This document shows, in pieces, positions 43,624-53,869 of a stretch of DNA of 56,634 bases. The notes below the pieces were generated by a model. That model had not been told where the DNA came from. It made no database searches and worked only from the letters and a program-made list of their open reading frames with translations. The translations under genes and the position numbers were made by a program. Position 1 is the stretch's first letter, and each line of letters starts with the position of its first letter. Source of the DNA: Chara braunii (lineage: Eukaryota; Streptophyta; Charophyceae; Charales; Characeae); the NCBI GenBank assembly GCA_003427395.1, contig BFEA01000097.1, positions 1,038,640-1,095,273 of the forward strand. The letters are read 5' to 3'.

Positions 43624-44135
43624 GCAGCAGAATGTCAGCAGTATAGGAGGGGCCGTCGTTTGCGTCTCCTATGACGTCCAATATCTCCCATGACCCTCTA
43701 CGCGCAGGTAACAACTTTTGAGAAATGTCCTCTTCTGGAGGAAATTCCTTTGACTTGACCGAGACAAGATCTCGAACAGCGAACGTTGACGGTCGACGAT
43801 GCTTATTTGCCTGTTGTACCATCTGATGCTGGGATTCTTGGATATTCTCAACGATCTTTTGGATCTCCTTCTCGTAGTGGATAACGAGATCTCTAGTGTC
43901 GGGTGGCAATCTCTGAATCTGATCTGGATTCAGCCTGCCTATCAGTTGCCATGGTCGCCACCCCTTGTGCTACTCATTCGGTGTAGATTAGTTGCTAGAT
44001 GCACAAAGTTATTGTAGGCACTTGCTACCTTAGATAGAAGCTCATCCCAGTCTATCTGATTTGCCTAATGTACAAGCAAAGCACTTGCTGTAACAGTTTG
44101 TTCATCTGCTTTGTTTGTCCGTTAGTCTTGGGATG

Positions 44136-45344
44136 TGTTACATGGCCCAGATGGGCCATGTACATAATAACCGAGGATCCGCAATGTGATTAAAAGGACT
44201 GAATGGACAATGCAGTGCAAGTAGAATCTCAACCAGCAATGTGCATTCCGGAACATACAAAATGGTGCTTGATAGCACAGGGAAGACTTAGATACAAACC
44301 CTGACCTGACCGAGAATGCCCTCTTTCACGTAGTACAAGATAGAGAAGCAGAATGCTAGAATATTACGGACTGGCCCAATCAATGTTTCGAGGCAGACTG
44401 AACATACATCGTTATCATCACGAGGTGTGAAGAGACCTGGCCCTTGTACACAGGAAGATGGCGCCAGGCTCTGACCATGCACAGACGAAGAGGAGGGGGA
44501 GAGATGGGAATGTCGTCAACACCAAGTCTTTGTCACAAGTCCCAAATAACCCCTCATCAAAATGTCTGAAGCCCAAAAGTCGAGTCTGAATCCAATGTCA
44601 CCGAGCTCTCTCTCTCTCTTTCTCTCATAGTCTGCTGATGCAGTGAAGTCAGATATTGAGAGGGTGAGAGGGAGATGGTGGACTGAGAAGAGGAAGAAGA
44701 AGAAGCATCTATCTCTCGTATGCCTGGTACTAACCTGTGAAGATGGCGCTGTGCTGCAGGTACCTCGAAGACGAAGCAGGAGCAACGGCGCTGCAGGTAA
44801 GTATCCCTGGCCTCCGCCCAATCTCTCTCTCTCTAGTACTATCCTAGCTATGGCGCCCAGCGCTGAAGACTACAGCTACGCTACTAGCACCCAGCGCTGA
44901 AGACTGATGCTAACGCTACTACTACTCCTGCAGCGCTCCTCCAGAGTGCTGCTGCCGAATCCTGAAGACTACTGACTGCCTCCTGCCTGCAGTTGCAGGG
45001 CGGGCAGTCCAGGAGGCTGCTCTTGCCAATGCCAAGCTGAGCCAGGGGCTGGCGCTGCAGCTGTCGTGGGAACAGGCCAAAAATAGCCTGTTCCTAAAAC
45101 CCTGGTTTGGCGCCTGAGTTTCAGGGCAGGCCGGTCTGATGACAGACCGGAAATGGCCCTTCGTTTCAGGCTAAAAAGGCTACTGCCATTTTTAGTCTGA
45201 AACGACACAGGGACTGTAGGCCCCTGTTTTCCAGGCTTCCGAGCTGAATGGACACGGGGCCTGTAGGCCCTGGTTTTCAGGCTTTCAGCCTGAGGGACGC
45301 AGGGCCTGGAAAAGGGCCCTCGTGTACAGGCGCAGCATGTAACA
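44136..45344 (-). repeat. Solo LTR (1209 bp) inserted in integrase
   Basis: Ends are TGTTACAT and ATGTAACA, an 8-base perfect terminal inversion. GATG flanks it on both sides (44132-44135 and 45345-45348). The integrase frame reads GRH then PKTNG across the site when one GATG is kept. It contains donors at 44729-44737 (opposite strand) and 44794-44802, and GAAGAA patches. The first 500 bases (plus view) match 54900-55382 inverted. Confidence 0.9.
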
Positions 45345-45404
45345 GATGTCTGCCTGATGACATAGTTAGTCTAGACCCGTAGACTTTTATCAGCCGTTGC
45401 CAAT

Positions 45405-46594
45405 TGTTGCATACTAGTGAATACTTCACCAAGTATGGGCAGAACCAAAGATCAACCAATATAGGATGAGCATGTATAGCGGAAGTCTGAGAAATGGACT
45501 GACTCACATAGACTGAACTCACCCAGTCCTCACTCAACACACAAGCAATCGTGAGATGATGGGGTCTGAAGCCATTGATAGACGATGCTTCAGGCCCCTT
45601 ACAATCATACACAGATGAATGGTGGGAGGAGAGACGATGAAGGTGGGAGAAAAGGGGCAGCGCCAGATGTCACCAAGATAGAATCCAGAAGGTCACCGAT
45701 ATGGTAGCTCAAAATGTCATCGAACAAAATCAGAATGTCGGGGACATAGGTCACCAATGTCGGAGGTACAGAATCCTGATGTAACCGATGTCTGATCTGT
45801 GATGCCGCTAGGTATCAATCCCAACTATCTCCAATGTCTCGAATCCTGTAAGGATCACAGCCTCCTAGCTCCGAAGTCCAACCACTGATCTCTGTCCAAC
45901 TCGTATCAATAGTCTCCAGTCTGAAGAAGAAGAAGAAGAAGAAGAAGAAGAAGAAGAAGAAGAAGAAGAACTCGGAAGTCTGAAGAAGAAGGAGAAGAAG
46001 AAGAAGTCTGAGGAAGAAAGAAGAAGACTGAGAGGGGAGGCAGAGAGTCGGGGGAGATGGCTAGTAGCCTCAGGCCTAACCTGCGTCTGCAAGATGGCAC
46101 CTTGGGTGATGTGGGAGCTTGGCTGATCTGCTGGGAGCTATGGCGCTCACGGTACTCCAGGTAAGTCTCCCTCCTCGCGTCCCTTGGCTGCAGTGTGCTA
46201 AACTTAGCGGTGCAGCTCCAACCGCTGCGCTGAACAGGAATAGCGCAGCTTGGTACCTCCTGCAGTACTGCCTCTCCAAGCTACTGGAAAGGCCGCTGGA
46301 CCGGCCTAAGTACCGTCTGGCGGCCGGTCGGCCTCAATGCTGCCCCAGCGCACCGTGATTTGAATCGTCAAGATTGACGATTCAGATCAGACCGGCGAGC
46401 GGCAGCCTCAAGAGCGCCACCAGGCCCAACGGTAATGTCGTTTGGGCCTATACCTGGTCTGCTGCAGGAAAACCAACCGGCGGCCTCATGCGGCCTACCG
46501 GGAGAAAGGTCCGGCCTTTGGCTGGGCCGGCTTAAGTACCCCTTGGTCTAGTGGTCGGGTCCGAAAGGGACCCATGCGGCATCAGTATGTAACA
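45405..46594 (-). repeat. Solo LTR (1190 bp) inserted in the same integrase
   Basis: Plus-strand ends are TGTTGCAT and ATGTAACA, with CAAT on both sides (45401-45404 and 46595-46598). Keeping one CAAT joins the frame GEH to WQRL. It holds a GAA repeat (45922-45970) and CAGGTAAGT at 46158-46166. It is related to the neighbouring LTR but not identical, so the two insertions were independent. Confidence 0.9.
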
Positions 46595-46948
46595 CAATGC
46601 TCGCCGGTAAATTGGGTGTCTCTATCACGTACTCTAGCCAATAGCTGCCCATACCGCAACCCAATCATCGAAGAGGTTTCAAATAACCAAGTCTGTTTTT
46701 ACCTCAGCGGGCAAGGTAACGATAACATCAAACTTACTAAATCTATCAACTACGACCATCACTAGACCTTAGTGTCCATAACGTTTATAGAAATGGAATC
46801 TCCTAGTCCCGATGGTATAGGGAGTGGCCTCAACAACCCTAGGCGAGGTTTGTGACAGACTTTGCAGCCTTGGTTGTACAAGATACAATCTTGTTTCATC
46901 CAAACCCACGTGTAGGACTTGAGGAGGTTGTCCCCTTAAAAGACCGAG

Positions 46949-48040
46949 CTACTTGCGAGGGCGAAGTTGTCTGTCCGATACCTGGGTGGGTTGGGTGGGA
47001 CGAACTTTGTCCTTGGCAAGTCGCCAGTTCTCATAGTCGGAGAAGATGAGTGGTGCAGATGCCTGTAAGTCTGCGCGGGAGATCCAGCGCGTGTCATCAG
47101 GGGCACATTGCTTGAATGTGACTTGATATTGCATTGGCTTGTTGCCATACTTGCGATGCGTGATGACACGGTCAACTTCCTGATGTCCGTCCATAGAGGG
47201 CGGATCCTCTGATCGTCGGCCCGAAACTCATCCTCGAGAGGTGGCCTATACACGGCCAGCTTTGACGCATGAAAAACCGGGTGCACGCGGAGGTGCGGTG
47301 GGATGGCAATCACAAAGGAAGGGCCAGCAGGGTCATCGCCTGCTGCAGAAATTACCTTTCATGGTCCAAACCATTTCGGGAGGAGTTTGCGCGAGATGTC
47401 TTGCTCCAGCGCGAATTCCGTAGCGAGGACCCAAACAAGGTCTCCATCGTGGTAAGGACATGGGAGTCGGCGTCGGTTGGCTTGCTGCTGCGTGCGGATT
47501 TGAGCCTTTTGCATGTTCGCTCGGGCTTTGATCAGCAAGTCCTGGTACTTCCGAACGGAAGCGGGAGAGCAAGCGACATCGATGTCGGCGGCCCGTGGTA
47601 AAAGAAGGTCGGCAAAGACTCGAGCTTTCTCTCCATCGTGATGCAACTCGAATGGAGTGATGCAGATTGTCGGGTGCACCGAAGTGTTATAGGCAAACTC
47701 GATGTCGGGACGCCGGTCAACCCAATCTTTCTGGTCGGGACGGATGAGTGTGCGTAACATCATTTGAGCGGTCTGATGCGCTCGTTCCGATTGTCCATCC
47801 GTCTGCGGGTGTTGTGCGGAACTCGGCTTCATAGTCGAACCGAACTCTGTCATGAGGGAAGTCCAAAAGGCTGACATGAAGTGAGTGTCTCTGTCGTTCA
47901 CAATGTCTTCCGGAACACCATGGCAGGTAATCCAGCCGGTGTGCAAGAGTTGTGCGAGCTCGGGGGCTGTAGCACGGTACTTGCATGAAAGAAAACGAGC
48001 GTACTTGCTCAAACGGTCAACGACCATGAGGATATCGTCA
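46949..48040 (-). pseudogene. pol: Second gypsy integrase fragment with chromodomain
   Basis: The main piece (48027-47359, 222 codons) covers the integrase core from YDDILMVVDRLSKYARF (first region) through GVPEDIVNDRDTHFMSAFW (Asp) and SSAQHPQTDGQSERAHQ (Glu kept) to SVHPTICITPFELHH and DGDLVWVLATEFALEQDISR. After a shift near 47360 come VHPVFHASKL and, in another register (47194-46949), a good chromodomain: QEVDRVITHRKYGN..YQVTFKQCAPDDTRWISRADL. It is truncated upstream at 48040, where the next element's leader begins. The chromodomain would have targeted insertion to modified histones. Confidence 0.88.
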
Positions 48041-48628
48041 TACAGTGAATTGCAGTTTTGCGTCGAGTCTATTTTTAGCCTGTGCTATCTAGGGTCGTTC
48101 ATAACTTCAATTCTGTCCGTCAGAATTCAGTTTTGTCAGTCCCCAGTGAATCACAATTGGAAATTAGGCAATACTGTAGAATCGCAGGATTTGCAGTATT
48201 TCACTGGATTCAGTGAATACTGTACTTCGCCATACCCTAGGGTATGGCCGCCAGAGTCATAAGGGTCTAAATTGGAGTTCGAGTCAGGATACAGGGTAAC
48301 TGTTTGCATCACTTGTTGTGGTTGATCTCTCTTGTCCGTACTAATCATCTTCCATCATTCTCACTGATGACACTCTCAGGAAGAGTAGTGGAGTGACTCT
48401 ACTAACTCTAGTCTGGTCCAAGGTCAGTAAAAGGAAATCGTGTGACTGATTTTGCTGGACTTACAGTCTGTCTGACACCTGACCCCAGGGACACCTTTCC
48501 AACCCAAACCGTTGATTGCCCATTCACCCACCTATTCCGGTGTTGAGAGTTTGCAACGATTCCCGAGTATCTGAAGGAAACTGATTATCGTTGCACACTC
48601 AGGTTGCTGTGTTATTTTTGGTTTTATT
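48041..48628 (+). other. Leader of downstream gypsy element, with palindromes
   Basis: No gene. It may be the remnant 5' LTR/leader of the element whose gag starts at 48629, though it does not match the LTR-like region 53870-55382. It contains CAGTATTTCACTG/CAGTGAATACTG (48194-48222) and the perfect 20-base palindrome GCCATACCCTAGGGTATGGC (48229-48248). No primer-binding site was recognised. Confidence 0.45.
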
Positions 48629-50238
48629 TTGAAAAAGGAAATGTCTGATCAGGGGACTCAGCAGCAGCCACAGGTGGAAGTGGTGATGAAGGTGGAAGGT
48701 GAACAACCTTCAACCTCCACTCCTCCTCCTCCATCTCTGACTGCTACTCAGCGGATGAAGGAGTTGGAAGAACAGCTGCGGCAGCAGCTGGCCAAGCTTG
48801 CAGCGTTGGAACAGTAGGAGGCAGCTGAGCTAGAGGCTGCAACAGATCATTCCAGTAGAGAATATCTGTTGCAGCAGCTAGACAAAGCGCTCACAGATGA
48901 TCGTTGGGCCCAAATCACCAAACATATGGCAGAGATGATCCTGCTAGAACACAAGATCACCAGTTCACAATTCACGAACTGGGATGATCGCTTTGTGTGA
49001 CTGGAGCGTCGGGCTGACGAACTGTCAGCTCGACAGTCCAAGATCTTGGATTCAATTCAGAGCTTGACTGCTCAGCTGGCAGCCGCCAAGCTGATTGCCC
49101 CTCAGCTCCCTTTGCTGAAACCCAAATCCTCTCCTCCTTCTCCCCCTTCTACTCCCCCTGGTTCAGTATATTCATCCCAGTCACCATCCCATTCCCAAAA
49201 GGCCTCAGCAAAGGCCACCTATGCTGCTGTTACTGCAGGAGACTATCGAGGTCCCAAGATCCCTGCTCCCAACAAGTTCAGGGGTGATGACCCCAAGATC
49301 GATGTTGGGGACTGGGCTGCTGGGACTTGAGGGGCTTTGTCTGTGCAGAACAGACCAAGGTGGCGACTGTCCTGGGGCTGTTGGAAGGGCCTGCACAGAA
49401 GTGGGCCACTTCCACTTCCAGCAGTTTGCAGCAGTCCATGGAGGACTGGGCTTTTGGGCTTGGGGTGGACAAATTTCTGCAGGCCCTGGAGGACTGATTT
49501 GCAGACAAGGAGAGAGCCCGCAAGGCTGCTGACAGGATTGCTGGCCTGGGATAGCAGCGGTACACTGGGACTCTGCAGGCCTTGTTTGCTGAGTTTGAGC
49601 AACTCACCTCCACCCCTAGGTTGGTCATGTCCACAGATGCTCTGTTGACCAACTTTTGTAGGGCAGCGCCTGAGAAATTTGTTGTTGCACTGTATAGCGC
49701 TAGGCACAAGGACTGGAGGTCCTTTGGCCGCGCAGCCCTGGAAATGGAGGTAAAGCTCCATGTCCAGGCCCCATCCTCTTACAGGAGGAAAGGTGCCTTC
49801 CCTAGAGGTGGCAGAAGGGGAAAGGCAGCCTTCACTCATGTGGGAGCTGCATCAGGATCAGATTCAGATTCCCAGGCTGATGCACCTTCAGTTGGGACTA
49901 GATCTGCTGCTGATCCAGATGTTGCAGCAGCCGTGACTCAGGTTGTTCTGGGAGCTCTGCAGCTGCAGAGGAAGTTCTCCCCCACCACAGCCTCAGCCAC
50001 TGCCAAGGGGAAGGATAAGGGACGTCGGCCTTCCTCTTCCCAGCGCCCTAACTTGCCCAAAGACGTCCATATGCCAGATGAACGTCTCAATCCCTCCACA
50101 CTCCCCTGGCATGACCTCAAGATCCAGGAGGGAGTCTGGAGAAGACGCAAGGAAAGAGGGGTCTGCCTGAGGTGTGAGGGCCAGCACTTCCTGAAGGACT
50201 ACCCTTACATGCCAGGCCCAGGTCAGTCAAAAAACTGA
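48629..50238 (+). pseudogene. gag: gag of plus-strand gypsy element
   Basis: Begins MKKEMSDQGTQQQPQVEVVM, then a coiled-coil-like stretch (MKELEEQLRQQLAKLAALEQ) and, after stops at 48815 and 48998, LERRADELSARQSK and KIPAPNKFRGDDPKIDVGDW. A register change near 49322 leads to capsid sequence (EQTKVATVLGLLEGPAQKWA, MEDWAFGLG) and then LTNFCRAAPEKFVVALYSAR. The last piece (49582-50238) ends with a zinc-knuckle-like CLRCEGQHFLKDYP in which one spacer residue and the last Cys are altered. Basic and Ser-rich patches (YRRKGAFPRGGRRGKAA) probably bind RNA. Stops at 49327, 49495 and 49550 also interrupt. Confidence 0.82.
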
Positions 50239-50342
50239 AACAGACCCTGGGGACTGCAGTTCCCCCCAGTGCTGCACCTTCATCTACTCAGGTAGGTGAT
50301 TCTGCAGCTGTTTCAGTTGAGACTGTATGTGATGTTGATTGT

Positions 50343-50700
50343 TTGGGGACTGCGCGGGAAGCATCCTTCTGCTATGAGGATCCTGACCCGGATCAGGACC
50401 CGGGGCAGGATGAGCTTCAGTCCCTTGCTGCCTTCTTCCTTCATCTGAAGGAACGAAAGAAGAGCAAGACTGATCTCATCATGCTTCGGCCACTGATCAA
50501 CAGCACTAGGATCACTGGGTTGTTGGACTATGGGGCCACCAGGAACTTCATGTCTCCCAGTGCAGTTAAAAAGCTGCACCTGGGCATGAAAGTTTAGCAG
50601 CCGCAGCAACCGCTGCTGGTGCGGATTGGTGACTCTACAGTGCTCAGCATCAGGGAGAAGGTCAAGGGTATCCCTGCGAAGGTACTGCTGGAAAAGTCAG
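50343..50700 (+). pseudogene. Protease of plus-strand gypsy element
   Basis: Retroviral-type aspartic protease. STRITGLLDYGATRNFMSPS holds the active site at codon 50526, where D-S/T-G is D-Y-G. Flap-side sequence VRIGDSTVLSIREKVKGIPA follows a stop at 50595-50597. Upstream is an acidic linker (EDPDPDQDPGQDE). Tyr in place of Ser/Thr should abolish normal catalysis. Confidence 0.75.
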
Positions 50701-50919
50701 ACACTGTCTGAACTTTTACATTTTCCCTGAGCTGTCTTTTGACTTGGTGTTCTCTATGCAGTGGTTGAGGGCAGTCAACCCTAGGGTCGACTGGTAGATC
50801 CCCAGAGTTGAGCTACCAGACAGCCAGGGTGTGTATTAGCCATGCATGATTGCTGCTGATCACCACCCTTAGACTTCCTGCTACTGCCTGAGAGCGAGGG
50901 AGTTTCATGCTCTCTCACG

Positions 50920-51880
50920 ACAGTACCACCACGAGTGTCTGTTCATTGCTCTGGTCAAGCAAATTGATGCTCCCCCTGTTTCCTGTCCTCCTGAGATACA
51001 GCAGGTGGTAGATCAGTATGCTGATCTGATGCAGGAGCCCTTTGGGTTACCCAACCGGCCAACCAAGCATCACATCGAGCTGCTGCCTGGAGCAGTTCCT
51101 CCCAAGGGTCGCATCTACAGGATGTCCCCTGCTGAGATTGAGGAGCTCAGAAAGCAGCTTGAGACCCTGACCAGCAAGGGCTGGATCAGACCCAACACTT
51201 CTGAATTCGGTGCACCTGTTCTCTTTGTGCCCAAAGGGAACCGCGAGTTCAGAGTGTGCATTGACTACAGGGGTCTCAATAAGATCATGAGGAAGAGTAC
51301 TGAGCCACTTCCTAGGATCGATGACCTCCTGGACATGGTGCAGGGCTGCACAGTGTTCAGCAAAGTCGACCTCGAATCTGGCTACCACCAGATTGAGATG
51401 GCAGAGGAGGATGTCTATAAGACAGCCTTCAAGACCAGGTATGGGACTTACGAGTTCCTGGTCATGCCATTTGGACTTTGCAATGCCCCAGGCACCTTCC
51501 AGACAGAGATGCACCGCATCTTCGCGCCTTACCTGGACAAGTTTATGGTTGTCTACCTAGATGATATCCTGGTATTCAGCAAAACTGCCAGGGAACATGC
51601 GGAGCACTTGGGTCTTGTTCTTCAATCATTACGTGACAGCCAATACAAGATCAACAGAGAGAAGTCCTTCTTTGGAGTTCCCTCTGTCATCTATCTGGGT
51701 CATGTAATCTCTGGAGATGGTCTGGTTCCTGAAGCAGCCAAGATTGTTGCTATTCAGAAGTGGCCTCATCCTCAGACGGTGAGGGATGTCAGGTCCTTCA
51801 TGGGTTTAGCCTCCTACTACAGAAAGTTTGTCAGGAGTTTTTCTGCAGTGGCTGCACCCCTGACTATTAACAAAGAAGGA
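50920..51880 (+). pseudogene. pol: Reverse transcriptase of plus-strand gypsy element
   Basis: The frame is open from before the ATG at 51005: QYADLMQEPFGLP, HHIELLPGAVPPKGRIYRMS, EELRKQLETLTSKGWIRPNT (fingers), PVLFVPKGNREFRVCIDYRG, FSKVDLESGYHQIEMAEEDV (motif A Asp), FLVMPFGLCNAPGTFQ, VVYLDDILVFSKT (motif C, YLDD kept) and VIYLGHVISGDGL, then the connection SFMGLASYYRKFVRSFSAVA. A register change at about 51870 ends the good frame, though stray codons run to 51970. All RT motifs are intact, the best-kept enzyme in the window. Confidence 0.92.
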
Positions 51881-52315
51881 CACTCCCTTTCTTTGGTCCC
51901 TCCACTGTCAGTTGGCCTTCACACGACTCAAGAAGGCCTTGACTCGTGCGCCTGTGTTGAAGTTACCTGACCCCACTTTGCCATTCATCCTGACCACTGA
52001 CGCCAGTCAGTATGGCATTGGGGAAGTTCTTTAGCAAGATGATGGGAATGGTCTACGACCTGTAGAGTTCATGAGTAAGAAGATCAAGACTCAAAAGCTC
52101 CAGGACTCTACCTACGAGCCCTGAAACACTGGAAACACTTTCTCCTGGGTAGGCACTTCAAGATCTTTTCATATCACTCCACCCTGCAGTGGATGAAGGC
52201 CCAGGGAGAGTTGAATGACAAGTTGGCATGGTATATTCAGTTCATAGACATGTTTGACTTTGAACTGAAGCACAAGAAGGGCTGCTATAACAAGGTAGCA
52301 GATGCCCTCTCTCGT
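51880..52315 (+). pseudogene. pol: RNase H of plus-strand gypsy element
   Basis: In a shifted register: AFTRLKKALTRAPVLKLPDP, FILTTDASQYGIGEVL (catalytic Asp; then a stop at 52033), RPVEFMSKKIK and a damaged middle. From about 52190 the original register returns with GELNDKLAWYIQFIDMFDFE, LKHKKGCYNKVADALSRRP, the usual end of the domain. At least two compensating shifts lie within it. Confidence 0.82.
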
Positions 52316-53845
52316 AGGCCTGACTCTTTTGCGCTGATCTCCTCTACTCACTCCTTTGGAGAGGAGACCCGTCAGACCATTGCTCGTCTACTACCTCAGG
52401 ACGAGACTTTCGGACCCATTGTCAGGAATCTGCAAGCAGATCCTAACTCTGAACCAGGCTATGCTCTGAGTTCAGACCCGCTGTACACCTGCAGCAGAGG
52501 TGAGGAGCGCTTGTGCATTCCCCAGTACCAACGGCTCAGGACACTGTTGATGTCAGAGTGCCATGACGCCCGTGGACACTTCGGGTTCCTAAAGTCTTAT
52601 GCCCTGTCGCAGCGCTTCTTCTGGAAGGAGATGCGGAGTGATATGCTGCGCTATGTGGACACTTGTGAGCTCTGCCAAAGGAATAAGGTCCAAGATAGAC
52701 CTCCATTGGGACTGCTCAAACCCTTACCCATACCTGATGGCCCTGCTAAATCTGTGTCGATAGACTTCACAGATTTAGGCAAGACCACCCCTCGTGGCAT
52801 GCGTCAGATTATGGTCTGCGCGGACAGGTTCTCCAAATACGCAGAGTTCATCCCCTTGCCAAAGGTATCTAGGGTACCGGCTGTGAGAGCAGCCTTCTCT
52901 GAGAGGTGGGTCACACACCATGGACCGCCCACTTCTATTGTCAGTGATCGAGACCCCAGATTTTGCAGCGATGAGTAGCAGTCCTATCTGCACTCACGAC
53001 TGGACATGACTTTTGGTCACCATCCTGAAGCCAATGGTTTGGCTGAAGTGATGAACCAAGTCTTATTCCAGCTGCTGCGTCCTGTCATCTCTCCAGGTCA
53101 ACAGGATTGGGATCTTCACTTGGCAAGGGCACAACTCATGTATAACATGTCTGTCCACTCCTCGACAGGGTTCAGTCCCTACCGGGTACACTGGGGACGT
53201 GAACCACGACAGCCTCTCGATGACATCATCGATAAGGCTAAGCCTTATCTGACACCAGGCACAACAGAGTTCACCAGACGTTATCGTCTAGATGTGGAAA
53301 GAGCCCGCGCGAACTTGTTCAAAGCCCAAAAGGCTATGATTGAACAAGCTAATTGCCACAGGCGGCCTTCCCCCATCCGCACTGGTGACCATGTCTGGGT
53401 GGCCAGATCTGAGCTGTCGAGTGAGGAGGATATCTCCCCCAAGCTATTGCCACGTTACCTGGGTCCATGGCAGGTCCTAGATACAGTGGGCGCTGATCCC
53501 TTCGGTCCGTCGTATGTCATCGACGTCCCGCTGCATCTACGCACCTACCCGGTCTTTCATGCATCCAAGCTGTTGCCTTTCACTCCAGCTGATGCATTCC
53601 CAGAGCGCCCCCCTCAGTTTGGTCCGCCAATCCCTGGTAAGGGATATGACATTGACTGGATTGAGGATGAGTGGGGCACAGGCCCCGATCGGCAGTATCT
53701 TGTGAGGTTCGCATTCCAGCCTCCTTCTGAGAGCAGATGGTTCTACAGAAGGGAACTTCTCAAGACAACAAAGTATATTGTCTTGCGATATGAAGCCGCT
53801 CAAAAGGGCAACCTTCCTCGCCGTTCACCTCGCCTACATCCCTAG
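52316..53845 (+). pseudogene. pol: Integrase of plus-strand gypsy element
   Basis: One register, broken by a single TAG at 52976-52978. Domains: H2C2 zinc-binding (CHDARGHFGFLKS, then CELCQRNK); catalytic core with KSVSIDFTDLGKT (Asp), VCADRFSKYAEFIPL and TSIVSDRDPRFCSDE (Asp), then after the stop FGHHPEANGLAEVMNQ (Glu); a C-terminal module (GDHVWVARSELSSEEDISPK, LLPRYLGPWQVLD, LRTYPVFHASKLLPF) and a chromodomain-like tail (GYDIDWIEDEWG, QYLVRFAFQPPSESRWFYRR). It is the closest relative in the window of the old integrase at 43280-46910. Confidence 0.88.
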
Positions 53846-53869
53846 CTAGGAGGTCCTCGCTCTCGGGGA

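Larger units (their letters stand above)
43280..46910 (-). pseudogene. pol: Old gypsy integrase split by two solo LTRs
   Basis: Read leftwards on the minus strand: a zinc-motif end (GCKVCHKPRLGLLRPLPIPS, near 46870), MDT and VVVDRFSKF (first catalytic region, near 46750), RDTQFTGE (second Asp, near 46620), then an LTR, WQRLIKVYGSRLTMSSGRH (45402-45345), a second LTR, then PKTNGQTKQMNKLLQQ (Glu replaced by Lys at the usual E position) and the C-terminal part (43909-43280) with DLVSVKSKEFPPEEDISQKL, TYPVFHASK and a chromodomain-like tail YDIDRILE..RQYKVRFAYQE..DDRWYTRDEL. Stops and shifts occur near 43920-44080. Confidence 0.82.

Noticed and set aside
44136-46594. The two LTRs as the paired ends of one element
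   Set aside because: They are adjacent with only 60 bases of integrase between them, each has its own 4-bp duplication, and there is no internal domain.
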